From CAYNST01 sp964641175 (GTDB taxonomy: Bacteria > Pseudomonadota > Gammaproteobacteria > Pseudomonadales > Cellvibrionaceae), in contig CAZXLJ010000077.1 of the NCBI GenBank assembly GCA_964641175.1, positions 1-15,606 of the forward strand: 15,606 nt of DNA. The letters are read 5' to 3'. The position numbers were made by a program, and so were the translations under genes. Position 1 is the first letter of the stretch. Every line of letters begins with the position of its first letter. Under the pieces are notes generated by a model. That model ran no database searches. It was given only the letters and a program-made list of their open reading frames with translations, and was not told the DNA's origin. Shown here one piece after another: positions 7,734-15,606 of this stretch.

Positions 7734-8798
7734 ATGACTCGTGGTGCATCAAAGAAAATATTCTCATATCCCTGGGTCGGCCTTTTATTGGCGGCGATCT
7801 TCATACCTTCGATTGCATCGGCAACGCATTTTAGGGGGGGTTCGATAACGTGGCAGTCGAAGGCGATCGACGCGGACGGCATTAAGAATGATGTGGAAAT
7901 CACCGTGAAGACTGCATGGCGCCGCGACAATATCGGCGCGGTTAGCTTGATCAAGACGCCGGTGGATTTCACGACGACACAGACCAGCGAATCGACAATT
8001 TTTATTAATGGCACTGTTTCAACTGCGGACTATGCGTTGCGCACAACTGTTTTCCAAGGGAAAGATCTTGATCCTAATGTTCGCTATTTAGTGGTTTTCG
8101 AAGGCAATGCACGGATATCAGACCTGCAAAATAATGCAGATGGTCGGTGGCGGATACAAACCCAGATCTTCCTGATGAATGACAACCTGGCTCCGAAAAT
8201 TGACCTGCCAATTGTCATGGAAGTTCCAAGGCTGCAATCGGACGGGTCAACGCCGCTAACGGATTGGACCTACAATCTTTCCTCGACCGACCCGAACGCG
8301 GACAAACTGCGGTATCGGCTGGCCAATCTGGATGAGCTTGGAGCCGTGAGTTCGACTAACGCGGCGGGTCTGTCCATTAACCCGAATACGGGCGTTATTA
8401 CCTGGACGAATTCAGGCAATCGCGTGGCCGGTTTGTACAGTGCGGGCGTGGTCGCCGAAGATGTCGACGAAAATGGAAATGTTAAATCAAAAACCCACGT
8501 TGACCTTATTTTAAGTTTGATTAACCAGCCTCAAGTTGACTTTACACCTCCCGCGGAGATTCCGGGTACAAACAATATCGTGGTAGAGAAAGGGAGCAGT
8601 TATTCCTTCTCAATTGCAGGCACCGCGATCAATACCCAGAGCCTGGGAACATTGCAGGGCGCCCTTGTGGAAGTCACGGCCGATAACTACACATTTACGC
8701 CGGGGCCGCCCGGCGTGGACTGGACCCCGGTAGTTATCCCATTACCTTTGAAGTACGCGATAACGGTAACGCACGCACCAACAATTATCTTGGCCTGA
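7734..8798 (+). CDS. Giant TSP3-repeat surface protein, N-terminal part (frameshifted)
   Basis: First piece of a gene that continues to 15557. I chose the ATG at 7734 because it gives a textbook signal peptide: basic start (MTRGASKK), hydrophobic core VGLLLAAIFI, and cleavage after ASA at residue 30. An in-frame ATG at 7656 overlaps the previous stop (ATGA) but adds 26 charged residues ahead of it. The mature protein begins THFRGGSITW, a start I associate with other exported multi-domain surface proteins (from memory, not checked). Next come beta-rich regions, including a cadherin/Ig-like one ending in LSINPNTGVITWT near 8370-8410. From about 8727 the frame is wrong: the last 24 or so residues and the stop at 8796 are artefacts of a one-base slip. 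The other frame reads on as PGSYPITFEVRDNGN. Treat this as a fragment, not a separate 354-residue protein. Confidence 0.8.
   Translation: MTRGASKKIFSYPWVGLLLAAIFIPSIASATHFRGGSITWQSKAIDADGIKNDVEITVKTAWRRDNIGAVSLIKTPVDFTTTQTSESTIFINGTVSTADYALRTTVFQGKDLDPNVRYLVVFEGNARISDLQNNADGRWRIQTQIFLMNDNLAPKIDLPIVMEVPRLQSDGSTPLTDWTYNLSSTDPNADKLRYRLANLDELGAVSSTNAAGLSINPNTGVITWTNSGNRVAGLYSAGVVAEDVDENGNVKSKTHVDLILSLINQPQVDFTPPAEIPGTNNIVVEKGSSYSFSIAGTAINTQSLGTLQGALVEVTADNYTFTPGPPGVDWTPVVIPLPLKYAITVTHAPTIILA
8724..8729 (+). other. Single-base frameshift inside the giant gene
   Basis: The sequence TGGACCCCGG reads W-T-P-V in the upstream frame. One extra C would give W-T-P-G-S-Y-P-I-T-F-E-V-R-D-N-G, which joins seamlessly to the long downstream frame, whose coding is clear for at least 75 bases before its first GTG (8807). 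The break is in a run of four C, so a sequencing or assembly deletion is the simplest reading. A true mutation is the alternative. The site is not a classical slippery heptamer. Confidence 0.85.
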
Positions 8799-11700
8799 CA
8801 TTTATCGTGCCTCATCCCGACGCGCCCCGGGTCGCTAATCTGGAGGCCGACCGGGTTACCTATGCGGCGACTGCTCCGATTCTTGTAGATCAGGATCAAA
8901 ATGCGGTGGTCACCGACAGCAACACCACGGATTTTCAGGGCGGCCTTCTTAAAGTCAATGTCACGTTTACCGACGGGCAGCTGGAAGGGCTTAGCGTGAA
9001 TTCCACGGGGACGGGGACAGGAGAAATTTCCGTAGATGGCGATACCGTATCGTATGAGGGGGTGGATTTCGGGACTATTCACCCCACTTTCAACGGCGCA
9101 GGTACCGCCTTGCAGATCAACTTCACCGGGCCAACGAGTATAGATGCGGTACAGGCACTGATCCGAAGTCTGGCCTATCGGGATACATTCCCGCTGCGCG
9201 CCGAAGGTGATCGGGCGCTGTCCCTTTACCTGCGGGACCCGGAAGGCAACAGCACGTCCAATGATTTTTATGTCTATGTTCAGCCCCATCCCGAGGAAGA
9301 TGATTATTCAGGGCCGCCGCTGGAAGCGGCAAACACGATCAGCCTCGTGGAAGGCGATGCAATCTCCCTGAGTAACGAGAACATCAGCTACGCGGACCCC
9401 GAAGGTGACCCGATCACGTTCACCGTCAGTAACGTCACTAACGGTCACTTCGCGCTTGTCAGTGCGCAAGCGGCACCGATAACAAACTTTACTCAGAATC
9501 AGATCAATCTCGGGCAGATCGCCTTCGTTCACAATGATAGTGAAAATGCCCCGTCATACGATCTTGTAGCATCTGACGGGACAAATAACACCGCGCCCAG
9601 TCCGGGCGTGGTGAACTTTACCAATGTCGTGGACCATGCACCGGCCTTTAGCAACAGCCCTTCTACAACGGCGACAGAAGGCGCTGTTTACAGCTACACC
9701 CCCACGATCACCGACGCTGACCTTAACGACCCTAAAACCTTTAGCGCGACCAATCTGCCGGCCTGGCTGACCATGGACAGCACAACCGGCGCGCTCACCG
9801 GTACGCCGGGGTTCGCTGACCGGGGTGTTCACACTGCCATTACTTTGACCGTAACCGACAGCGGTAACTTGACCGGTTCGGTCGGGCCATTTGCCATCAC
9901 CGTGAATGCTGCACCGGATGCGGATGGAGATGGCGTTCCGGATTATGTGGAGCAGGCTGCGGGAACCGATCCCGATGACGTTGCGGATTACCTGGACAGC
10001 GATGGCGACGGTGTCCCCGACTACACCGAGGAGTTTGCGCAAGGAACCGATCCCGATGACGCCGATTCTTTTCTTGACGCAGATGAGGACGGTGTGCCGG
10101 ATTATGTAGAGCTGCAAGCCGGCACTGATCCCAATGACGATGCTGATTTCACCGACCGCGACAGCGACGGTACGCCGGACTATACCGACACCGATAATGA
10201 TAATGACGGGATTTCTGATGCCGTCGAAGGCACCGGCGACCCGGATGGCGACACGATTCCTAACTGGCTGGATACCGACAGCGACGGTGACGGCATCCCC
10301 GACAGCGTGGAGGGTACCACCGACTCTGATGGCGACACCGTCGCCAATTTCCTGGACACAGACAGTGACAATGACACCCTGCTGGATAGCTTGGAAGGGA
10401 CGGTCGATACCGATGGCGATACGGTGCCCGACTATCTCGATGCTGACAGCGACGGTGACGGCGTCACGGATCTGGTGGAAGCCACTGAGGGCAGCGATCC
10501 GCTGGATTCCGGCGATCGCCCGGCTGATGCCGACAATGACGGCCTGCCTGATGTGCTCGATCCGGTTGATACCAACTGGGACGCCGACGGTGATGGCATT
10601 CCGGATGGTGCGGATGTTGATGAGGGCGGCACCGATACGGACGGAGACGGCATCCGTGATGCGGTCGATGTGGATCAGACCGGCGGCAATGACAGCGATG
10701 GTGACGGCATTGATGACAACGCGGATACGGTCGACAACACACCGGATGGCGACAACGATGGGTTGCCCGACGATCTCGATCCGAATGACAGTAACCCGGA
10801 CACTGATGGCGACGGCATTCCGGATGGCGCGGATGTGGATGTCGATGGCGATGGGACGCCGGATAATGGCACCGACTCGGATGGCGACGGTATCAATAAT
10901 CTGTCGGACGCAGACTCTACCGGTGGGACTGACAGTGACGGCGACGGCATCGCCGACGACATTGACACGGTGGACAACACCCAAGACGGTGACAACGATG
11001 GCTTGCCGGATGACCTGGATCCCGACAGCGGCAACCCTGACACGGATGGAGACGGCATTCCCGATGGCGCAGATGTGGATATTGACGGCGATGGCATGCC
11101 GGACAACGGTACTGACACGGATGGTGACGGCATCAACGATCTGTCTGATGCAGATACAACCGGTGGCTCCGACACCGACGGCGACGGCGTAGACGATAGT
11201 GTCGACAAGGTCGATAACACCCAGGACAGTGACAATGACGGCCTGCCGGACGCTCTCGACCCGGATGATGGCAACCCGGACACGGACGGCGACGGCATTC
11301 CCGATGGCGCAGATGTGGATGTTGACGGTGACGGCACTGCGGACAATGGCGCTGACTCCGACGGTGACGGCATCAACAATCTGTCAGATGTCGACACTGA
11401 GAGCGGCACCGATAGTGACGGCGACGGTATAGCCGACAGCGTCGATACGGTTGACAACACCCAGGACAGTGACAACGACGGCCTGCCGGATGACCTGGAT
11501 CCGGACAGCAATAACCCTGACACCGATGGCGACGGCATTCCTGATGGAGCCGATGTGGATGTTGACGGGGACGGCACTCCAGACAATGGCACTGACGCTG
11601 ATGGCGATGGCATCAATGACTTGACCGACGTAGACACAACCGGCGGCAATGATAGCGACGGCGATGGCATTGATGACGACGCTGATACGGTCGACAACAC

Positions 11701-12834
11701 ACTGGACAGCGACAACGACGGGTTGCCTGATGCTCTCGATCCGAACGACGGCAACGCCGACACTGATGGCGATGGCATTGCGGACGGCGCCGACGTTGAT
11801 GTCGATGGTGATGGCACGCCGGATAACGGCAACGACAGCGACGCCGACGGTATCAATGACATCTCCGATGTAGACACGGCAGGTGGTCCTGACGTAGACG
11901 GCGACGGCATTGTGGATGACCGTGATCCGGTGAACGACAGTCACGATGCCGACAATGACGGCCTTCCGAATGCACTGGATCCGGATTCGGGTAATCCTGA
12001 CACGGACGGAGACGGTATTCCGGATGGCGCTGATGTGGACGTTGACGGAAACGGTGTAAACGACAACGGCACGGACGCGGATGGAGACGGCATCAATGAC
12101 TATTCCGATGTAGACAGTACCGGGGGAACCGACACGGATGGTGATGGCATCGATGATGATCGCGACACGGTGTCCAATCCCGATGACGTGGACAACGATG
12201 GGCTTCCCAATGACCTCGATCCCGACAACGGAAATTTCGACATCGATGGTGATGGAATTCCGGACGGCGCTGACGTGGACGTCAATGGTGACGGTACCAA
12301 CGACAACGGTACGGATGCTGACGGTGACGGCATCAACGATCTGTCCGATGTGGATACTCTCGGCGGAACCGATGCGGATGGTGATGGCATCACCGACAGT
12401 GCGGATCCCGTCGACAATCGGTTGGACTCCGATAGTGACGGGTTGCCCGATGGTCTGGATCCCGACAGTGGCAATCCGGATATGGACGGCGATGGTATTC
12501 CTGACGGTGCGGACGTTGACATGGACGGAGACGGTTTGCCGGACAATGGTACCGATACAGACGGTGATGGCATCAATAATCTGTACGACGCAGACAGCAC
12601 CGGGGGTGTGGATGCCGACGGTGACGGGATCGATGATGCTGTCGACCCTGTAGACAACCGCCAGGATAGCGATAACGACGGTTTGCCGAATGCATGGGAC
12701 CCGAATGACTTGAACCCGGACAGCGACGGCGACGGCATCCCCGATGGTGCCGATGTGGACGTTGACGGCGACGGCATCGCCGACAATGGAATCGATTCAG
12801 ACGGAGACGGTATCAATGATCGGTCGGACCCGGA
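8729..12834 (+). CDS. Giant TSP3-repeat surface protein, middle part (runs into gap)
   Basis: Middle of the same gene, open from the frameshift to the N gap (about 1370 residues). Domains in order: a beta-sandwich region with VTFTDGQLEGL (to about 9290); a CSPG/FRAS-like cadherin repeat at about 9293-9634 (GDPITFTVSNVTNGHFAL, ITNFTQNQINLGQIAFVH, LVASDG); a putative Ig/CADG domain at about 9635-9910 (LPAWLTMDSTTGALTGTP). From 9914 onward it is almost entirely thrombospondin-type-3-like calcium motifs (DxDxDG followed by xPDxxD), first irregular, then as exact 80-residue blocks. The part is strongly acidic and without cysteine, so it should form a stiff rod when calcium is bound, as known for TSP3 repeats. 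A GTG at 8807 would serve as a start if this were read alone, but the coding signal upstream of it argues against that. It is probably part of a surface adhesin or scaffold; the ligand is unknown. Confidence 0.85.
10522..12834 (+). repeat. Exact 240-nt (80-residue) higher-order tandem array of TSP3 motifs
   Basis: Units begin at 10741, 10981, 11221, 11461, 11701, 11941, 12181, 12421 and 12661, with no indel between them. The last is cut at 174 bases by the gap. A shortened 219-nt copy (7 residues missing) precedes them from 10522. Each unit carries five calcium motifs in a fixed order: DSDNDGLPD, DTDGDGIPDGADVD, VDGDGTPDNG, DSDGDGIN, then a TGGTDSDGDGID block ending VDNTQ. Codons differ widely between units while the residues stay the same, so the copies are old or under protein-level selection. 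Confidence 0.95.
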
Positions 12835-12934
12835 NNNNNNNNNNNNNNNNNNNNNNNNNNNNNNNNNNNNNNNNNNNNNNNNNNNNNNNNNNNNNNNNNN
12901 NNNNNNNNNNNNNNNNNNNNNNNNNNNNNNNNNN
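12835..12934. other. 100-N assembly gap inside the repeat gene
   Basis: A placeholder gap. The reading frame before it (codons starting at positions of remainder 2 modulo 3) and after it (remainder 0) differ, which means only that 100 is not the true length. It begins within the ninth 240-nt unit, where short reads would be expected to collapse, so an unknown number of extra units may be missing. Confidence 0.95.
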
Positions 12935-12935
12935 G

Positions 12936-14840
12936 GATTCGGATGGCGATGGCATCCCGGATTATCTGGATGCGGACAGCGACGGCGATGGTGTGTCTGA
13001 CGCGGATGAACGCAATTCTGATAGCGACAGCGACGGGGTGCCGGATTACCTGGATACCGACAGTGATAACGACGGCATACCGGATCTGGAAGAAGGGGTC
13101 GCGGATAGGGATGGCGACGGAATTCCGGACTATCTGGACATCTCACTGGATGAAGACCGCGACGGCCTGCCTGACATTCTGGAAGGAACCGGTGACCGGG
13201 ATGCCGACGGCATTGCTGACTTCCTTGATGTTGACAGTGACAACGACGGCATCCCCGACTACCTCGAAGGGCCCGCGGCTTACTCGGCCAATGCGGTGGA
13301 CACCGATGCCGACGGCATTCCCGATTCCCTGGATGCGAGCATAACGGGTGGTACCGACAGCAACAGCAACGGCATCGACGACGCGTACGAGCCGATCGAT
13401 ACCGATGAAGACGGTATTCCTGACTATCTGGACGTGGACAGTGATGGTGACGGTTTACCTGACCGTCTGGAGGCGGCGATGGTGCCCTTAAGCGGGGTCG
13501 ACAGCGACGGTGACGGTATCGACGACCACCTGGATGCGGACGCAACTGGCGGTGCGGACCTGAACGGTGATGGCGTGGACGACGCATTTGCACCTCGTGA
13601 TGCGGATCGCAACGGTGTACCTGATCACCTCCAGCGGGATTCGGATCGTGATGGCGTCCTGGACGGCGTCGAGGGCGGTGCGGCTGGACTGGACAGTGAT
13701 GGCGACGGCATCGATGACGCCTTCGATCCCGACCAGACCGGCGGCGATGATGCAGACGGAGACGGCATAGATGACGCAGCCGCCTTGCGCGACTCGGATG
13801 CCGATGGCGTACCCGACTACCGCGACCTTGACAGCGATAACGACACCATTGGCGATGCTCTGGAGGCGGGGCTGCCCGATGACAACCGGGACGGCTTTGC
13901 CGACAGCGGCGCCACCACGAATTCGCCGCCGGATTCGGACGGCGACGGTACACCGGACATGCGTGATACCGACAGCAATAACGACGGCGTGACTGATATT
14001 GTTGCCACCGGCAATGGTCTGCTGGACCAGAATGGGGACGGCAGGATCGACAACATCACTGACCGGGACGGTGACGGTATTCCGGATGTCATCGACAGCA
14101 CGGTGGGCGATTTCGGAGGCATGCTCGACACCGATGGTGACGGGGTTCCGAACAGTGTGGACGTCGATGATGACAACGACGGCATTCCCGACGCAGTAGA
14201 GCTTGCGGGGCTTCCGCCCATGAGTGGTAAAGACAGCGACGGTGACGGCATTGACGACGCAGTGGACGTGTCTCAGACCAACGGACTGGATCTCAATCTT
14301 GACGGGGTAGACGACGCGCTGGACGGAGATTCGGATGATGACGGCTTGCGCAATGACCTGGATCTTGACAGTGATAACGACGGAATACCCGACCTTTGGG
14401 AAAGCGGAATCCGCAGCCTGATCGATGCAAATCTGGACGGCAGGATAGATGACATCATCGATGTGGACGGCAATGGCGGTCACGATCCCGTAGGTACGGC
14501 ACCGACCGTTGGCGACACGGATCGCGATGGTATTCCGGACTTTCTGGACCTGGACAGCGACGGCGATACCATTTTTGATCTGCTGGAAAGTGGTCGGTCG
14601 ATAACGCTCGACGCCAATAATGACGGACGAATCGATATCTTCGTCGATCTCGACCGGGATGGCATTGCCGATAGTGTTGACGCAATCCGGCTGGACGGGA
14701 GCGCCGGCAATCTGTTGCAGCTGGTTGACTCCGATAATGATGGAATATGGAATTTCAGGGACACCGACAGCGACAACGACGGATTTACCGACGACCTGGA
14801 GAACGGCGATTTCAACAGCGATGGCATTCCTGACCACCTG
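12936..14840 (+). repeat. Irregular TSP3-like calcium-motif array
   Basis: About 40 D-x-D/N-x-D/N-G type motifs by hand count, without the strict 240-nt register found before the gap. A looser period is marked by a TGG-D turn: ACG at 13344, ACT at 13545 and ACC at 13737, spacings of 67 and 64 residues. Variants such as DLNLDG and DANLDG near 14290-14450 look like degenerate calcium sites. Confidence 0.85.
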
Positions 14841-15557
14841 CAAAATCGAGGCGGTTTGAACACGGGTGTACGCGGGGGTGGTGCTATGGACGGGCTGGTG
14901 TTGATACTGATGGTGTTTGGGGCAGTGGCCGCAGGTGTGCCCCGCAGGCTCAAGGGAAGGGCGTTGGGGGCGGTGCTGCTGGCTGGAAGTCTGTTTATCG
15001 GGTTTGGCGCTCCGCCGGCATACGCGCATGAAGACGGTAACTGCGGTATTCGAAAAATAGGTTGCTGGTATGCCGGCATCGGTATCGGCGTTGCGCATCT
15101 GGATCCTGAGGGCGAAGTCAATGGATGGAGTACGGCTGAAACCCGCAGCTATGGGTTTGGAGTCCATCTGGGGCAGCGATTCGCCCGCCGTTGGCATTGG
15201 GAGCTGACCTGGTACGACGCGGGGGAAGCAGAGCTGGAAAACGTGAACCCCGCGTTGAATCTTGCTTTGCCTTACGCGGTAATCAATTATGAAATCCCGT
15301 CCCTGATGATCGGTTACCGGATACTGGATGGCAACCGATGGGGAGTCTACGGTCGTGCGGGAGCTTCGGCGCTGCAGACTGAAGCGAGCGACGGTCGTAT
15401 TACGCAAGAACTCGAAAACTCAGTGCAAGCGGCACTCGGACTCGGACTGGAATATCGCCCGTCAGGTTCCGGCTGGGCTATTGGCCTTGATTTCACCAGC
15501 TATGACAGAGATGCCAGCTCAGCCGTACTCAAACTGTCACGGGATTTCGGTCGCTAG
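12936..15557 (+). CDS. Giant TSP3-repeat surface protein, C-terminal part with beta-barrel
   Basis: End of the giant gene, 873 residues from the gap to the TAG at 15557. Positions 12936 to about 14840 hold some 40 TSP3-like motifs (DSDGDGIPDYLD, DSDNDGIPDLEEG) in a looser arrangement than before the gap. Then come a Gly-rich linker, a first hydrophobic segment (14886-14939), a basic stretch PRRLKGR, a second hydrophobic segment ending PPAYA (to 15026), and about 176 residues of amphipathic beta-strands: WYAGIGIGVAHLD, YGFGVHLGQRF, HWELTWYDAG, SLMIGYRIL, WGVYGRAGASAL, AALGLGLEYRP, WAIGLDFTSY. The size and strand pattern fit an eight-stranded OmpA/OmpW-type barrel. It ends DFGR rather than in a terminal Phe. 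The barrel would hold the rod at the outer membrane. Reading the barrel as a separate gene with an in-frame GTG at 14937 is possible. Confidence 0.85.
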   Translation, partial: DSDGDGIPDYLDADSDGDGVSDADERNSDSDSDGVPDYLDTDSDNDGIPDLEEGVADRDGDGIPDYLDISLDEDRDGLPDILEGTGDRDADGIADFLDVDSDNDGIPDYLEGPAAYSANAVDTDADGIPDSLDASITGGTDSNSNGIDDAYEPIDTDEDGIPDYLDVDSDGDGLPDRLEAAMVPLSGVDSDGDGIDDHLDADATGGADLNGDGVDDAFAPRDADRNGVPDHLQRDSDRDGVLDGVEGGAAGLDSDGDGIDDAFDPDQTGGDDADGDGIDDAAALRDSDADGVPDYRDLDSDNDTIGDALEAGLPDDNRDGFADSGATTNSPPDSDGDGTPDMRDTDSNNDGVTDIVATGNGLLDQNGDGRIDNITDRDGDGIPDVIDSTVGDFGGMLDTDGDGVPNSVDVDDDNDGIPDAVELAGLPPMSGKDSDGDGIDDAVDVSQTNGLDLNLDGVDDALDGDSDDDGLRNDLDLDSDNDGIPDLWESGIRSLIDANLDGRIDDIIDVDGNGGHDPVGTAPTVGDTDRDGIPDFLDLDSDGDTIFDLLESGRSITLDANNDGRIDIFVDLDRDGIADSVDAIRLDGSAGNLLQLVDSDNDGIWNFRDTDSDNDGFTDDLENGDFNSDGIPDHLQNRGGLNTGVRGGGAMDGLVLILMVFGAVAAGVPRRLKGRALGAVLLAGSLFIGFGAPPAYAHEDGNCGIRKIGCWYAGIGIGVAHLDPEGEVNGWSTAETRSYGFGVHLGQRFARRWHWELTWYDAGEAELENVNPALNLALPYAVINYEIPSLMIGYRILDGNRWGVYGRAGASALQTEASDGRITQELENSVQAALGLGLEYRPSGSGWAIGLDFTSYDRDASSAVLKLSRDFGR
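14871..15026 (+). other. GlyGly-CTERM-like segment fused to an internal signal peptide
   Basis: RGGG (14871-14882), hydrophobic AMDGLVLILMVFGAVAAGV, then PRRLKGR (14940-14960) has the Gly-hydrophobic-Arg layout of a GlyGly-CTERM sorting tail (rhombosortase substrates), which should be the extreme C-terminus of a protein. Here the same basic stretch is followed at once by ALGAVLLAGSLFIGFG and PPAYA/HE, a good signal-peptidase site. The basic stretch would therefore end one export signal and begin the next. There is no stop between them. Confidence 0.65.
14937..15557 (+). other. Outer-membrane beta-barrel module (possible independent start at GTG 14937)
   Basis: If translated from the in-frame GTG at 14937, this would be a normal 206-residue outer-membrane protein: signal peptide MPRRLKGRALGAVLLAG..., cleavage after AYA at residue 30, mature length 176. 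No good ribosome-binding site is seen; the nearest GGGG ends about 14 bases upstream. I therefore treat it as a module of the larger gene, with a separate start as the alternative. Two cysteines (NCGIRKIGCW) lie just after the cleavage site. Confidence 0.5.
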
Positions 15558-15606
15558 GGAACCTCTGATCAAGTCCGGACAGCGTCTGCGCGAGCCAAAA
15601 AGTTCA
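15558..15606. other. Downstream tail, no feature seen
   Basis: 49 bases after the stop with no terminator hairpin and no open frame long enough to judge. The opening GGGAACCTCTGATCAAG faintly recalls insertion-sequence ends, but that is a memory-based impression on too little sequence. Confidence 0.3.

Noticed and set aside
8724..8729. Programmed -1 frameshift in the giant gene
   Set aside because: The site TGG ACC CCG GT is not a slippery heptamer and I see no downstream pseudoknot. The short peptide from the 0 frame has no evident use, so a base deletion is simpler.
8724..8729. Phase-variable homopolymer switch
   Set aside because: Only four C are present, which is too short for frequent slippage.
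9914..14840. CRISPR or DNA satellite explanation of the repeats
   Set aside because: The periodicity is a protein one in a single open frame, with synonymous differences between units and no spacer-like unique segments.
9554..15407. Very long minus-strand open frames (476, 411, 617 and 639 codons) opposite the repeat gene
   Set aside because: They are the reverse complement of Asp/Gly codon repeats, which yield Ser-Pro or Ile-Val-rich low-complexity protein and rarely produce stops. The plus strand has a signal peptide, folded domains and a barrel.
15558..15606. Insertion-sequence end at the right edge
   Set aside because: The resemblance of the first bases to a terminal repeat is from memory only, and the partner end and transposase are outside the window.

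Overview
The window looks like chromosomal DNA from a moderately GC-rich Gram-negative bacterium. A Gammaproteobacterium is my best guess: there is a C-terminal outer-membrane beta-barrel, a GlyGly-CTERM-like tail, and a helicase of the DUF3427 type. This rests on protein style only, and I see no rRNA or tRNA gene to test it. It is draft sequence, with two runs of exactly 100 N (5980-6079 and 12835-12934) that are scaffold gaps of unknown true size.

Left part (1-6901). A 1278-residue minus-strand gene (44-3880) encodes one polypeptide with, in order, a small class I SAM methyltransferase, a PLD-type (HxK) nuclease, an SF2 helicase, an S24/UmuD-like domain with a UmuD-style Cys-Gly site, and a C-terminal DUF3427 domain. 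It faces a small plus-strand gene of unknown function (4279-4842) across about 400 bases. Then come a minus-strand secreted alpha/beta-hydrolase (4957-5880), the first gap, and a plus-strand zinc-ribbon class I methyltransferase (6191-6901). These look like independent transcription units rather than one pathway.

Right part (7273-15557). A small exported protein resembling a GOLD domain is followed 74 bases later by one giant surface-protein gene. In the assembly this gene is broken in two places: by a one-base frameshift near 8724-8729 and by the second N gap. Put back together it encodes at least about 2570 residues: signal peptide, THFRGG-starting N-terminal region, several cadherin/Ig-like domains, and about 100 thrombospondin-type-3-like calcium motifs (hand count). 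At least nine of the repeat blocks form an exact 80-residue (240-nt) higher-order array that runs into the gap. The gene ends with a GlyGly-CTERM-like segment that runs without a stop into a second signal-peptide-like segment and a small outer-membrane beta-barrel.

The two points most worth following up are the end of the giant gene (sorting tail, internal signal peptide and barrel in one frame) and the embedded UmuD-like module in the helicase, which keeps the Cys-Gly site and serine but has arginine where the catalytic lysine is expected.
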